64,000 nt of DNA from Shewanella electrica (GTDB taxonomy: Bacteria > Pseudomonadota > Gammaproteobacteria > Enterobacterales > Shewanellaceae): assembly GCF_022321485.1 (NCBI RefSeq), contig NZ_JAKOGG010000001.1, forward strand, positions 434,001 through 498,000, given 5' to 3'. Shown here piece after piece: positions 41,962 to 49,258 of the stretch; the first letter of the stretch is position 1; every line of letters starts with the position of its first letter. A model generated the notes under the pieces. The model saw only the letters and a list, made by a program, of their open reading frames with translations. It did no database searches and was not told where the DNA came from. Position numbers and translations under genes: made by a program.

Positions 41962-43050
41962 ATGCCCAAAAGTCATCTCGAAGATATTCGCATTCATGCG
42001 GAAAAAGTGTTAGTCACCCCTGAAGCACTCAAGCAGCAGTTGCCGCTGTCTGAACGCGGTCATCAATTTATTTTACAAGCGCGCCAAACCATCTCCGATA
42101 TCGTCCATAAACGCGATAACCGTTTGCTGGTGATTACCGGCCCGTGCTCCATTCACGATATTGCTTCAGCCAAAGAATACGCACTGAAGCTGAAAAAATT
42201 GCACGATGAGCTGCAAGATCAGTTCTACATCGTTATGCGGGTCTACTTTGAAAAACCACGTACCACTGTCGGTTGGAAAGGGCTGATCAACGATCCCGAT
42301 ATGGATGAGTCCTTTGATTTAGAGAAAGGCCTGCGTATGGCGCGAGAACTGATGTTGTTTCTCGCCGAAATTGAGTTACCAGTGGCGACTGAAGCGCTTG
42401 ACCCAATCAGCCCGCAATACATTGCCGAACTCATCAGTTGGTCAGCGATTGGCGCACGTACGACGGAATCACAAACCCACCGCGAATTGGCCTCTGGTTT
42501 ATCTATGCCGGTAGGCTTTAAGAACGGTACTGACGGCAGCATCAGTGTGGCTATTAATGCGCTCAAATCGGCGGCAAGCCAGCACCGTTTTATGGGGATT
42601 AACCAAGCAGGGCAGGTTGCCTTGCTGCAAACGCTTGGTAATCCGGATGGGCACGTTATTCTACGTGGTGGTGCTGCACCTAACTATGATGCGGATAACG
42701 TAGCGCAGAGTGCTGAGCAGTTGCATAAGGCAGGTTTAACGGCGCGCTTGGTCATTGATTGCAGCCACGGCAACTCCAGTAAGGACCATAATCGTCAACC
42801 GATAGTTTGCCAAAACGTGTTTGATCAGATTAATTCAGGCAATACTTCAATAATTGGCATAATGTTGGAAAGCCATCTGTTTGAAGGCAATCAAAGTGTG
42901 AGCCTCCCCTTGAGCGAACTGCGCTATGGGGTATCGGTAACCGATGCGTGTATTGATTGGGCCGCCACGGAGAATTTGCTGCGTAGTGGTGCCGCTCAGT
43001 TAGCGGAAGTTATTTCTCAACGCTTTGATAATAAAAATAAAACAGCATGA
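41962..43050 (+). CDS. aroF: 3-deoxy-7-phosphoheptulonate (DAHP) synthase, AroF/AroG type
   Basis: Condenses PEP with erythrose 4-phosphate, the first step of the shikimate pathway. All active-site blocks of type I-alpha enzymes are intact: [80 protein letters not shown] and the [15 protein letters not shown] metal-binding block. I start at the ATG six bases after GGAA ([11 protein letters not shown]), which aligns with E. coli AroF; the family N-terminus is involved in feedback binding. Pairing with tyrA in one operon suggests the tyrosine-sensitive isozyme, an inference. It overlaps or abuts the tyrA ribosome-binding region. Confidence 0.96.
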   Translation: MPKSHLEDIRIHAEKVLVTPEALKQQLPLSERGHQFILQARQTISDIVHKRDNRLLVITGPCSIHDIASAKEYALKLKKLHDELQDQFYIVMRVYFEKPRTTVGWKGLINDPDMDESFDLEKGLRMARELMLFLAEIELPVATEALDPISPQYIAELISWSAIGARTTESQTHRELASGLSMPVGFKNGTDGSISVAINALKSAASQHRFMGINQAGQVALLQTLGNPDGHVILRGGAAPNYDADNVAQSAEQLHKAGLTARLVIDCSHGNSSKDHNRQPIVCQNVFDQINSGNTSIIGIMLESHLFEGNQSVSLPLSELRYGVSVTDACIDWAATENLLRSGAAQLAEVISQRFDNKNKTA

Positions 43051-43064
43051 AGAAGGAATCGCTA

Positions 43065-44204
43065 ATGGCAGAAAAGACCACAGAAGAGCTGGAACAGCTA
43101 CGTGATCTGATTGATGGTGTTGACCAACAATTATTGCACTTGTTGCGTAAACGACTCGATTTAGTGGCGCAAGTCGGCGCGGTCAAACATGGTGCAGGTC
43201 TGCCCATTTATGCACCAGAACGAGAAGCGGCGATGCTGGCGAAGCGTCGTGCGGAAGCTGAAGCTATCGGTATTCAGCCTCAGCTGATTGAAGATGTGCT
43301 GCGTCGTTTGATGCGTGAGTCTTATCTCAATGAAAAGGATGTGGGTTTTAAGCAAGTGCGCGAAGATCTCGGCAAAGTGGTCATTGTCGGTGGCGAAGGG
43401 CAACTGGGTAAGCTGTTCGGACAGATGCTCAACTTGTCTGGTTATCAAGTGGTGTCATTAGATAAAGACGATTGGCAGCAAGCTGATGCTCTGCTTGATG
43501 GTGCGGGTATGGTCATTGTATCGGTGCCGATTGCGGTCACCTGCGAGGTGATTCGAGAGAAGTTGTCATCTTTGCCTGAACATTGCATTTTGGCCGACTT
43601 AACCTCGATTAAATCAGCGCCGTTAACCGCCATGATGGAAGCCCATAAAGGGCCAGTGGTTGGTTTGCATCCAATGTTTGGCCCTGACGTGGGCAGTTTG
43701 GCAAAACAAGTGGTGGTGGTGTGTCACGGCCGCGGCCAACAGCATTACCAATGGTTGCTGGAACAGATCACCATCTGGGGCGCTCGTGTAGTCGAAGCTG
43801 AGGCGCCACAACACGACAAAGCAATGCAGTTTGTGCAAGCGATGCGTCACTTTTGTACCTTTGTTTACGGCTTCAACCTGTGTAATGAAGGTGTCGACAT
43901 GGAAAGCTTGCTGCAGTTTAGCTCGCCCATCTATCGCTTAGAATTGGCTATGGTGGGGCGGTTGTTTGCACAGAATCCTGAGTTATATGCCGACATTATC
44001 TTCGCTCAGAAAGACAGCTTTGGCGTCATTTCTCACTACTTAGAAAACTTCACCAAGGCGCTAACGCTGATTGAACAGCAAGATCGTGCCGGGTTTATTG
44101 CTGAATTTGAGCGAGTATCGCAATGGTTTGGTGAGTTAGCACCGCAATTTCGCAATGAAAGCCGCGCGATGTTGCAATCGGTGAATGATCTGAAATCTCA
44201 CTGA
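43065..44204 (+). CDS. tyrA: Bifunctional chorismate mutase/prephenate dehydrogenase
   Basis: Converts chorismate to prephenate and then oxidatively decarboxylates it to 4-hydroxyphenylpyruvate for tyrosine. The AroQ chorismate mutase domain occupies residues about 1-90 ([20 protein letters not shown]). The NAD-binding domain starts at [20 protein letters not shown], with the [16 protein letters not shown] and [16 protein letters not shown] blocks of prephenate dehydrogenases. The ATG is eight bases after AAGGA; an ATG six codons upstream overlaps aroF and would add residues absent from homologues. Length 379 aa is close to E. coli (373). Confidence 0.96.
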   Translation: MAEKTTEELEQLRDLIDGVDQQLLHLLRKRLDLVAQVGAVKHGAGLPIYAPEREAAMLAKRRAEAEAIGIQPQLIEDVLRRLMRESYLNEKDVGFKQVREDLGKVVIVGGEGQLGKLFGQMLNLSGYQVVSLDKDDWQQADALLDGAGMVIVSVPIAVTCEVIREKLSSLPEHCILADLTSIKSAPLTAMMEAHKGPVVGLHPMFGPDVGSLAKQVVVVCHGRGQQHYQWLLEQITIWGARVVEAEAPQHDKAMQFVQAMRHFCTFVYGFNLCNEGVDMESLLQFSSPIYRLELAMVGRLFAQNPELYADIIFAQKDSFGVISHYLENFTKALTLIEQQDRAGFIAEFERVSQWFGELAPQFRNESRAMLQSVNDLKSH

Positions 44205-44469
44205 GTGGACTATTAGTGACGGAGAGTCAATAGGTTCTTCGTCATTTTCAGCTTGATACAGCAAGCCATTACTGTATCGCCTGAGCGAACGAGGAACTTA
44301 TAGGGCAAAAAATAGTCGAAATACCTTGCTGCTAGGGATAGTTGCCGTTGATGCGGTTGCTCATAGCTGAAGATTATTTCAATTGTATGATTGCACATCG
44401 CTCATTCTCAACGTATGTTTATGGAAGCAGTAACTAGCTTACGTCCTGCAGTAGATTGGAGAGATGATA

Positions 44470-44805
44470 ATGACCGGAACCACTTCACATGCTATTCATG
44501 CCGAAGACCGCTCCATTGGACATTTCCTTTATGCGTTAATGTGTGCCTTTCCACTTTTTCTTTTACCTGTATTGCTCAGTTTGGCAATAAATCTTAATCA
44601 AAAGCAATTTGAGGCTGACTCGGTGATGGGACGACACCTGCGTTGGCAACGACACAGCATTTTAGGATTGCTGGCGTTATTTGCGATCGGTTATGGCACT
44701 AGCATCGTATGGCTCAGCATGGCGTTGTTTGCTTTGGGTGTTATCTGGTTTAGCTACCGTGTGTTTAAAGGTTGGATCAGCTTAGCAGATGGTATCGCCG
44801 TATAA
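44470..44805 (+). CDS. Small membrane protein, DUF4870-like
   Basis: A 111-residue protein with about three hydrophobic segments (roughly 17-37, 61-76 and 77-95). The features RHLRWQRHSILGLLALFAIG and the C-terminal WFSYRVFKGWISLADGI recall small DUF4870/Tic20-type membrane proteins, in which an R-W-Q motif and a Y-R-x-x-K-G-x-x-x-L ending are common. The family call is tentative. The ATG used is six bases after GGAGAG. It stands alone between tyrA and pheA with its own terminator. Function unknown. Confidence 0.65.
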   Translation: MTGTTSHAIHAEDRSIGHFLYALMCAFPLFLLPVLLSLAINLNQKQFEADSVMGRHLRWQRHSILGLLALFAIGYGTSIVWLSMALFALGVIWFSYRVFKGWISLADGIAV

Positions 44806-44821
44806 GCTTCTTGTATGAGCT

Positions 44822-44847
44822 AAAAAACCAGCCGAGGCTGGTTTTTT
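44822..44847. terminator. Bidirectional terminator between the small membrane gene and pheA
   Basis: AAAAAACCAGC / GCTGGTTTTTT, an 11-bp stem with a CGAG loop. It has a T-tract in both directions, so it can stop the small membrane-protein gene and the convergent pheA. Confidence 0.9.
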
Positions 44848-44864
44848 AATGGTTAATATTGCTG

Positions 44865-44944
44865 ACTCGCAACTCGCAACTCGCAACTCGCAACTCGCAA
44901 CTCGTAACTCGTAACTCGCAACTCGTAACTCGTAACTCGCAACT
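44865..44944. repeat. Heptanucleotide tandem repeat (ACTCGYA)11
   Basis: Eleven complete head-to-tail copies of a 7-mer, with a single variable base: ACTCGCA five times, ACTCGTA twice, ACTCGCA, ACTCGTA twice, ACTCGCA, then a partial ACT that runs into the pheA stop codon. There are no spacers, so it is a simple microsatellite. It lies between the shared terminator and pheA. Confidence 0.97.
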
Positions 44945-46877
44945 ATTCCGCCTGATATAGCTCCGCTAATAGCGACTGACTCACTTCAATATCTTCCAGT
45001 GCATTCAGCACTAAACCACTGGCGCCGAGTTTACTGGCCGCCAGCGCCATCGCTTCGGCATTATGTTTGGAGTAACTCAAGTTCACAATCACTGGCAAGT
45101 GGCTAGTGGCGCGCACATTAACTAACGAGGTTAAATCTACTTCAAGCGCTTCGGGATGGTTAAAGTTACGCACACCGGACTCGCACAAGACCAGTTGCTG
45201 ATTACCCGCTTGTAAGAAGATCTCTGCACTGGCTAACCATTCAGCTTCGGTTGCCATGGTATTGCGTTCTAGCAGCACCGGTAAGCTTGATGAGCCGAGT
45301 GCAGTGAGCAACGCTTTGTTGAACATCTGTTTGCCCGGCACTAGCAGCGCGTTGGCATAGCTTTGCAGTACACTGAGGTCTTGCGGTTGTTCAATGGCTA
45401 AAATCGCTTCTAATCCTGCTAACTCTAATTGTTGGCACAGCTTGCTCAATATCGACTCATCAATCGCATGACTATCATTATTGGTGATAATCATTGCTTG
45501 GAACCCCGCTTCTTTTAACGCGGTGGCGTGGGCGCTAAAGCTTTCGTGGAACCATTCAATCGGCATCTGTGCTAGCGCCGCGTAATGTTGCTCACCAATC
45601 AGCGTTTGTCCCAATTGCACTTCGGTGCTGCTTGGTTTGAACTGGCGGCTATGGCGTGCGTCACGCGGGGTTTGTTTGGTTGATTTTGAGCTTTCGGGCT
45701 CAATCAATAACTGGCCATGTTCAAGCTGTGTTGGTTTAACGGTTTCGCTCGCATAACAGCCGAGCACCTTAATAAAGCGTGCTGAACGCTCTAACTCTTT
45801 CAGTGCTTGTTGCATGCTTGCTGAGGCCAAATTGGCATCCACATCAAGATAGAACATCTCTTCCCACGGCGTGCCGGTAATTGGACGAGATTCCAATTTA
45901 CTCATATTGATATTGTGCGCTTTCAATACCAGCAAGGTATCCACTAACGCCCCGGGTTTTTGGCCGGTCGCCATAATTAACGTGGTTTTAGCGGGGACTT
46001 GTTCTGGTACGTCAATTGGCTTGCGGGCGACCACAATAAAACGGGTGCGGTTCACTTTCTGATTCGCAAGACCCGACTCTAACGCCTCCAAGCCGTAGAG
46101 TGCACCGCCTTCTGCACTGCCAATGGCTGCCACTGAACGGTCACCTTGCAGCACTTTCTCCATCGCTTCAGCACTAGAGGAGCAATATTGCAGCTTTAAA
46201 TGTCCATGCCTAGCTAAGTATTGGCTGCATTGACTGATAGGTTGTGGGTGAGCATAAAGCGTTTGAATATCGCTCATTAGGCTGTCAGGTTTGGCGAGCA
46301 AACAATGGCCTACATCAATCGTTGTTTCACCCACAATGGCCAGATTGGTGTGTTGCAGCAGGTCAAACACTTCGTTGATTGAACCTGATGAGGTGTTTTC
46401 AATTGGCAGAAAACCGTAGTCGGCGTGACCCGATTCAACCGTTTGGGCGATTTCATCAAAACTCGAACAGCCAATGTCGTGCATTTCTACTTGGCGACGT
46501 TGGCAATAACGTGATGCAGCCAGATAAGAATAGGTTCCTCTAGCACCGAGGTATGCCACCGCCATGCGCTGCTTTTGGCTATTGGGGTTGGCTTGCCCTT
46601 GCAGATAGGCTTGTTGGTTGAGCACGGAGTCTTCAATGATAGTGTGATACAAACTCAAGACGTAATGCGCATCCAATCCTTGCGCTCGCCCTTGTTGTAC
46701 TAAACGCGCCAGCAGTTCCTTTTCTCGCAACGTGTCGCGAATGGGGCGAATATCCGCTTCTTTGCTGCGGGCGACTTCAATACTTAGATGACGACGTTTA
46801 GCCAGTAGTGAGAGTAGCTCATTGTCCAAACTGGTGATGAGTTCTCTAAGTTGGTTCAGTTGCGGTGCTTTCTTCAT
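44943..46877 (-). CDS. pheA: Chorismate mutase/prephenate dehydratase with C-terminal DAHP synthase-like domain
   Basis: Makes phenylpyruvate from chorismate for phenylalanine. Domains in order: AroQ chorismate mutase (about 1-92; LRELITSLDNELLSLLAKRR), prephenate dehydratase (about 105-285; the catalytic NRTRFIVV motif at 276-283), ACT domain with the Phe-binding ESRP motif (329-332), a polar linker (about 380-422), and an extra domain (about 425-644). That last part matches type I-beta DAHP synthases: LPVLLERNTMATEAEWLASA, NQQLVLCESGVRNF, HLPVIVNLSYS and GASGLVL. Catalytic positions are changed (LKRG to LERN, CERG to CESG, DPSH to NLSY) and no KPR motif is seen, so it is probably a non-catalytic, regulatory domain. 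E. coli PheA ends after the ACT domain (386 aa). Controlled by the pheL attenuator. Confidence 0.93.
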   Translation of the reverse strand: MKKAPQLNQLRELITSLDNELLSLLAKRRHLSIEVARSKEADIRPIRDTLREKELLARLVQQGRAQGLDAHYVLSLYHTIIEDSVLNQQAYLQGQANPNSQKQRMAVAYLGARGTYSYLAASRYCQRRQVEMHDIGCSSFDEIAQTVESGHADYGFLPIENTSSGSINEVFDLLQHTNLAIVGETTIDVGHCLLAKPDSLMSDIQTLYAHPQPISQCSQYLARHGHLKLQYCSSSAEAMEKVLQGDRSVAAIGSAEGGALYGLEALESGLANQKVNRTRFIVVARKPIDVPEQVPAKTTLIMATGQKPGALVDTLLVLKAHNINMSKLESRPITGTPWEEMFYLDVDANLASASMQQALKELERSARFIKVLGCYASETVKPTQLEHGQLLIEPESSKSTKQTPRDARHSRQFKPSSTEVQLGQTLIGEQHYAALAQMPIEWFHESFSAHATALKEAGFQAMIITNNDSHAIDESILSKLCQQLELAGLEAILAIEQPQDLSVLQSYANALLVPGKQMFNKALLTALGSSSLPVLLERNTMATEAEWLASAEIFLQAGNQQLVLCESGVRNFNHPEALEVDLTSLVNVRATSHLPVIVNLSYSKHNAEAMALAASKLGASGLVLNALEDIEVSQSLLAELYQAE

Positions 46878-46915
46878 GCTGACCTCTTGGTACTGGCTAA
46901 TGCTATTTAATATAC

Positions 46916-46939
46916 AAAAAAGCCTCCCGATTGGGAGGC
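46916..46939 (-). terminator. pheA attenuator terminator
   Basis: Read on the minus strand, GCCTCCC-AATC-GGGAGGC is followed by TTTTTT, a textbook intrinsic terminator between pheL and pheA. The leader segment GGAGGC (46977-46982) is complementary to its left arm GCCTCC and can form the competing antiterminator. The Phe-codon region can pair with TGTAAAAACGAAAGTGAAAA just after the leader stop, forming the protector hairpin when translation is not stalled. Confidence 0.9.
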
Positions 46940-46961
46940 TTGGTAATTTTCACTTTCGTTT

Positions 46962-47033
46962 TTACACGATACCGCCGCCTCCGCAATGAGGTGTAAAAAA
47001 GAAAGTAAAAAACGAGAAGAGTACGGTATTCAT
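46962..47033 (-). CDS. pheL: pheA operon leader peptide PheL
   Basis: A 23-codon leader starting MNTVLFSFFTFFFTPHC and ending GGGGIV, with six phenylalanine codons. The ribosome stalling on these when Phe-tRNA is scarce should favour the antiterminator and allow pheA transcription. This is the same logic as E. coli pheL, with a different sequence. No Shine-Dalgarno sequence is obvious; the predicted promoter is so close that the transcript may begin within a few bases of the ATG. Confidence 0.9.
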   Translation of the reverse strand: MNTVLFSFFTFFFTPHCGGGGIV

Positions 47034-47041
47034 GGTCAGTC

Positions 47042-47070
47042 AAACTAAAACGAAGCGGAGGATGTGTCAA
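47042..47070 (-). promoter_or_regulatory. Candidate promoter of pheL-pheA
   Basis: On the minus strand TTGACA (47070 to 47065, perfect -35) is followed after 17 bp by TAGTTT (47047 to 47042, weak -10). Transcription would begin almost at the pheL start codon. Confidence 0.5.
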
Positions 47071-47090
47071 TCATATTTTGTTCAGAAATC

Positions 47091-47115
47091 AAAAGGGCGC
47101 ATCTTAATGCGCCCT
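47091..47115 (-). terminator. Terminator of raiA
   Basis: On the minus strand GGGCGCAT-TAAG-ATGCGCCC is followed by TTTT, directly after the raiA stop. It isolates raiA from the pheL promoter. Confidence 0.75.
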
Positions 47116-47122
47116 GAAAGGT

Positions 47123-47461
47123 TTATGCTGCGTACTCTTCGGAGTAATCTTCTGGTGGCTCGACAAGTGCCACAGGTGTACGTTTAGCCGGCTTGTGGGT
47201 CAAGCGATTGAGTTGTTTTTCCAGCTTCTGCCCCATGGCGTTAATAGCCGTATATAAATTCTGATGTTTGGCTTGAGCGAACAGCTGGCCATTGTTGACC
47301 TTAATTGAAGACTCTATTTTAAACATCGGTCCATCAGTGATGATGATGATGTGGGGATTAATCATGTCTACATCGTGGCGATTCAGCTTCTCCAAGCGGC
47401 TTTCGATGCGATTGCGGATAGCTTCGGTGACATTGAATTCTTTGCTGGTGATTTTAAGCAT
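47123..47461 (-). CDS. raiA: Ribosome-associated translation inhibitor RaiA (YfiA)
   Basis: Binds the 30S A/P-site region in stationary phase or cold, blocking translation and antagonising 100S dimer formation. The HPF/RaiA fold is clear: MLKITSKEFNVTEAIRNRIE, RLEKLNRHDVDMINPHIIII and LFAQAKHQNLYTAINAMGQK, then a short C-terminal tail (PPEDYSEEYAA) like that of E. coli YfiA. The ATG nine bases after GAGGG is preferred to a TTG three codons earlier. Gene order raiA-pheL-pheA is as in E. coli. A CRP-type site lies upstream. Confidence 0.95.
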   Translation of the reverse strand: MLKITSKEFNVTEAIRNRIESRLEKLNRHDVDMINPHIIIITDGPMFKIESSIKVNNGQLFAQAKHQNLYTAINAMGQKLEKQLNRLTHKPAKRTPVALVEPPEDYSEEYAA

Positions 47462-47519
47462 ATTGTTCAACCCTCTGTTGTTTCCACGTCTTCAGAGTAT
47501 CAATTATGGCCGCTATATT

Positions 47520-47535
47520 TGTGATGTAAATCACC
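47520..47535 (-). promoter_or_regulatory. CRP-type site upstream of raiA
   Basis: TGTGATGTAAATCACC matches TGTGA-N6-TCACA at nine of ten key positions. It is 59-74 bp before the raiA start codon, suitable for activation by cAMP-CRP; raiA is reported as CRP-dependent in E. coli. Confidence 0.65.
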
Positions 47536-47826
47536 TTGAGGCATTTACTAAGAACGTTTAGTTCATAATTTTGAGCTGTTAAACACCTTTTGATTAAGTA
47601 AGGTAAAAATGCTTGCAACTGCTGCTATAACCCGCCATATTTGAGTGGATAACAAGGCTGGAATCCCCATTTCTAGTGCGTTTTTCGAACTATCAATCAC
47701 TTATCTGTCCTATCAATAATTGCTGTAAAATTTCCCTCTATTAACACCAATCTCGCAAGCTACTTCACATCGTCAGTAAATTCGGTAAACTGTCTTCACG
47801 TACTGTTACATGAATACGGTGTAGTT
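47536..47826. other. Divergent raiA-trpR region, nothing further recognised
   Basis: Apart from the CRP-type site, the 356-bp gap between raiA and trpR shows no reading frame, strong hairpin or operator that I can support. A TAAAAT near 47725 is a possible trpR -10 without a good -35. Confidence 0.4.
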
Positions 47827-48102
47827 ATGCGGCCAGATTGGCAACAAGTGCTAGAAAAAGTTATTGCGATGGATAATGCCGATAACCTAATTTGTTTATT
47901 TGAACTGCTACTGACGGAAGATGAGCGGCATGCAATTGCAGGGCGTTTACGGGTGTTTCAATTGTTACTTGAGGGGCAGTTGAGCCAGCGACAGATTGCC
48001 GCAGAGTATGAGGTCAGTATTGCTACCATTACTCGCTGCTCTAACTACCTAAAGAACATGTCACCAGAGTTACGGCAGCGGATCAGTGCCTTAATCCAAT
48101 AA
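47827..48102 (+). CDS. trpR: Trp repressor
   Basis: DNA-binding repressor that with L-tryptophan turns off trp and related genes. The core LLLTEDERHAIAGRLRVFQL and the helix-turn-helix GQLSQRQIAAEYEVSIATIT then RCSNYLKNM match the TrpR/YerC family, in the TrpR form (IATITRCSNYLK versus IATITRGSN in E. coli). At 91 aa it is shorter than E. coli TrpR (108), mainly at the N-terminus. Trp biosynthetic genes are not in the window. Confidence 0.9.
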   Translation: MRPDWQQVLEKVIAMDNADNLICLFELLLTEDERHAIAGRLRVFQLLLEGQLSQRQIAAEYEVSIATITRCSNYLKNMSPELRQRISALIQ

Positions 48103-48126
48103 AAAAGAGCCCGAAGGCTCTTTTTT
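48101..48126. terminator. Bidirectional terminator between trpR and slyD
   Basis: AAAAAAGAGCC / GGCTCTTTTTT, an 11-bp stem with a CGAA loop and T-tracts in both directions, serving the convergent trpR and slyD. Confidence 0.92.
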
Positions 48127-48149
48127 GGCGGAATGATGAGAAAAGATGG

Positions 48150-48749
48150 TTAGCCGTGGCAGCCGCAACCACCGTTGCCATCACAACCTTCTTTTTTGTC
48201 ACCGTGATCATGACCACCGCAGCAACCTTCATCACCATGGTCATGGCTGCCACAGCAGCCACCTTCGTGACCGTGATCGTGACCATGGGCGTGGATATGA
48301 CCGTGAGCCACTTCTTCAGCGGTCGCTTCACGCACTTCCATCACTTCTACGTTAAATACCAGTGATTGACCCGCCAGTGGATGGTTGCCATCAACAATAA
48401 CGGTGTTATCGCGTACTTCAGTTACTTGTACTGGACGTTGACCCATTTCGGTTTCAGCGATGAAACGCATGCCGGGAACGATATCTTGGATATCGCCGAA
48501 CGCTTCTAACGGAACTTCTTGGCGCAAGCCGTCGTGGTATGGACCATAGGCTTGTTCGCAATCGATAGTGACTTCTAGAGTTTCACCCTGAGTTTTACCT
48601 TCAAGTGCTTTTTCCAGTCCTGGGATCAGATTGCCCATTCCGTGCAGGTAAACCATAGGTTCGCCGTCAAATGAACTTTCAATTAATTTGCCTTGTGTGT
48701 CGGTCAAACGGTAATGAATAGTGACCGCACTTTGTTGGGTGATTTGCAT
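48150..48749 (-). CDS. slyD: FKBP-type peptidyl-prolyl isomerase SlyD
   Basis: Proline isomerase, chaperone and nickel-binding metallochaperone. The FKBP domain (VTIHYRLTDTQGKLIESSFD; MVYLHGMGNLIPGLEKALEG) is interrupted by the insert-in-flap domain (CEQAYGPYHDGLRQEVPLEA; NHPLAGQSLVFNVEVMEVRE). The C-terminal 50 residues are a metal-binding tail rich in His, Cys, Gly and Asp (HGHIHAHGHDHGHEGGCCG and further), as expected for nickel delivery to hydrogenase. Length 199 aa is normal. Confidence 0.97.
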   Translation of the reverse strand: MQITQQSAVTIHYRLTDTQGKLIESSFDGEPMVYLHGMGNLIPGLEKALEGKTQGETLEVTIDCEQAYGPYHDGLRQEVPLEAFGDIQDIVPGMRFIAETEMGQRPVQVTEVRDNTVIVDGNHPLAGQSLVFNVEVMEVREATAEEVAHGHIHAHGHDHGHEGGCCGSHDHGDEGCCGGHDHGDKKEGCDGNGGCGCHG

Positions 48750-49082
48750 ATCGCCTCCCGTTAAAGATGTCGCGGCATGATAGCGTGCTTTTTTATCGCT
48801 GGCGAATAATGGCCTTTGCTTATGCTAACTACTGCACAGTGTTTGAACTATTGCAGTGCATCTGCCCCGTGCAGCCCATAGGCAAGCAAAGCTCGTTGAG
48901 CGAGAACGTGTTAAATAAAATGTAATATCTTTGGCGACTAACTGAGATATTTTCATTTAACTCAGAATTTTGTTAGTAAATCGTCCGAAAAACTCCTTGA
49001 CAAGCAGCGTCAAAAAAAGCAATTCTTGTTGCCAGCAAATTTAGTACATAAATATTAACAAATTCAGGGTCGTAAAGATTTT
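48750..49082. other. Region between slyD and the thr leader
   Basis: A gene-free gap holding the divergent slyD and thr promoters. A TTGACA at 48997-49002 is a possible -35 for the thr operon, but no good -10 follows at the right distance. Nothing else is recognised. Confidence 0.45.
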
Positions 49083-49166
49083 ATGGTTTTATCCATGACG
49101 ATGTCAGCCAATATCACTACTACCATTATTATTACCACCACCATTACTGGTGTGGGGGCGGGCTGA
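49083..49166 (+). CDS. thrL: thr operon leader peptide ThrL
   Basis: A leader rich in threonine and isoleucine: the part after the second Met reads [20 protein letters not shown], then G and stop (eight Thr after that Met, five Ile), resembling E. coli ThrL. Three in-frame ATGs are possible (49083, 49095, 49101); none has a strong ribosome-binding site, and I chose the first because AGGG and AAAGA are nearest to it. Stalling at Thr/Ile codons should relieve the terminator that follows. Confidence 0.88.
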   Translation: MVLSMTMSANITTTIIITTTITGVGAG

Positions 49167-49192
49167 TATACCCTGAGTTTAGAGAATTAAGT

Positions 49193-49226
49193 AAAGCCCG
49201 CCGATCGAAAGAGAAGCGGGTTTTTT
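49193..49226 (+). terminator. thrABC attenuator terminator
   Basis: CCCGC (49197-49201) pairs with GCGGG (49216-49220), extended by a G-T and A-T pairs, and TTTTTT follows. GGCGGGC at the end of thrL (49157-49163) is perfectly complementary to GCCCGCC (49196-49202), giving the alternative antiterminator. Together with ThrL this is a complete transcription attenuator. Confidence 0.88.
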
Positions 49227-49258
49227 GTTGTTGGGTGGCGGTATTTAGGAGAAAAACG

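Noticed and set aside
44213-44398. Small minus-strand frame between tyrA and the small membrane gene
   Set aside because: No start signals, no homology that I recognise, and no hydrophobic or signal pattern.
44865-44944. Heptamer array as a CRISPR or attachment site
   Set aside because: Repeats are 7 bp with no spacers and no cas genes; no integrase or second copy is present.
48156-48330. GTGACC/CATGGT-rich repetitive DNA at the end of slyD
   Set aside because: It encodes the His/Gly/Cys metal-binding tail of SlyD; the repetition follows from the protein composition.
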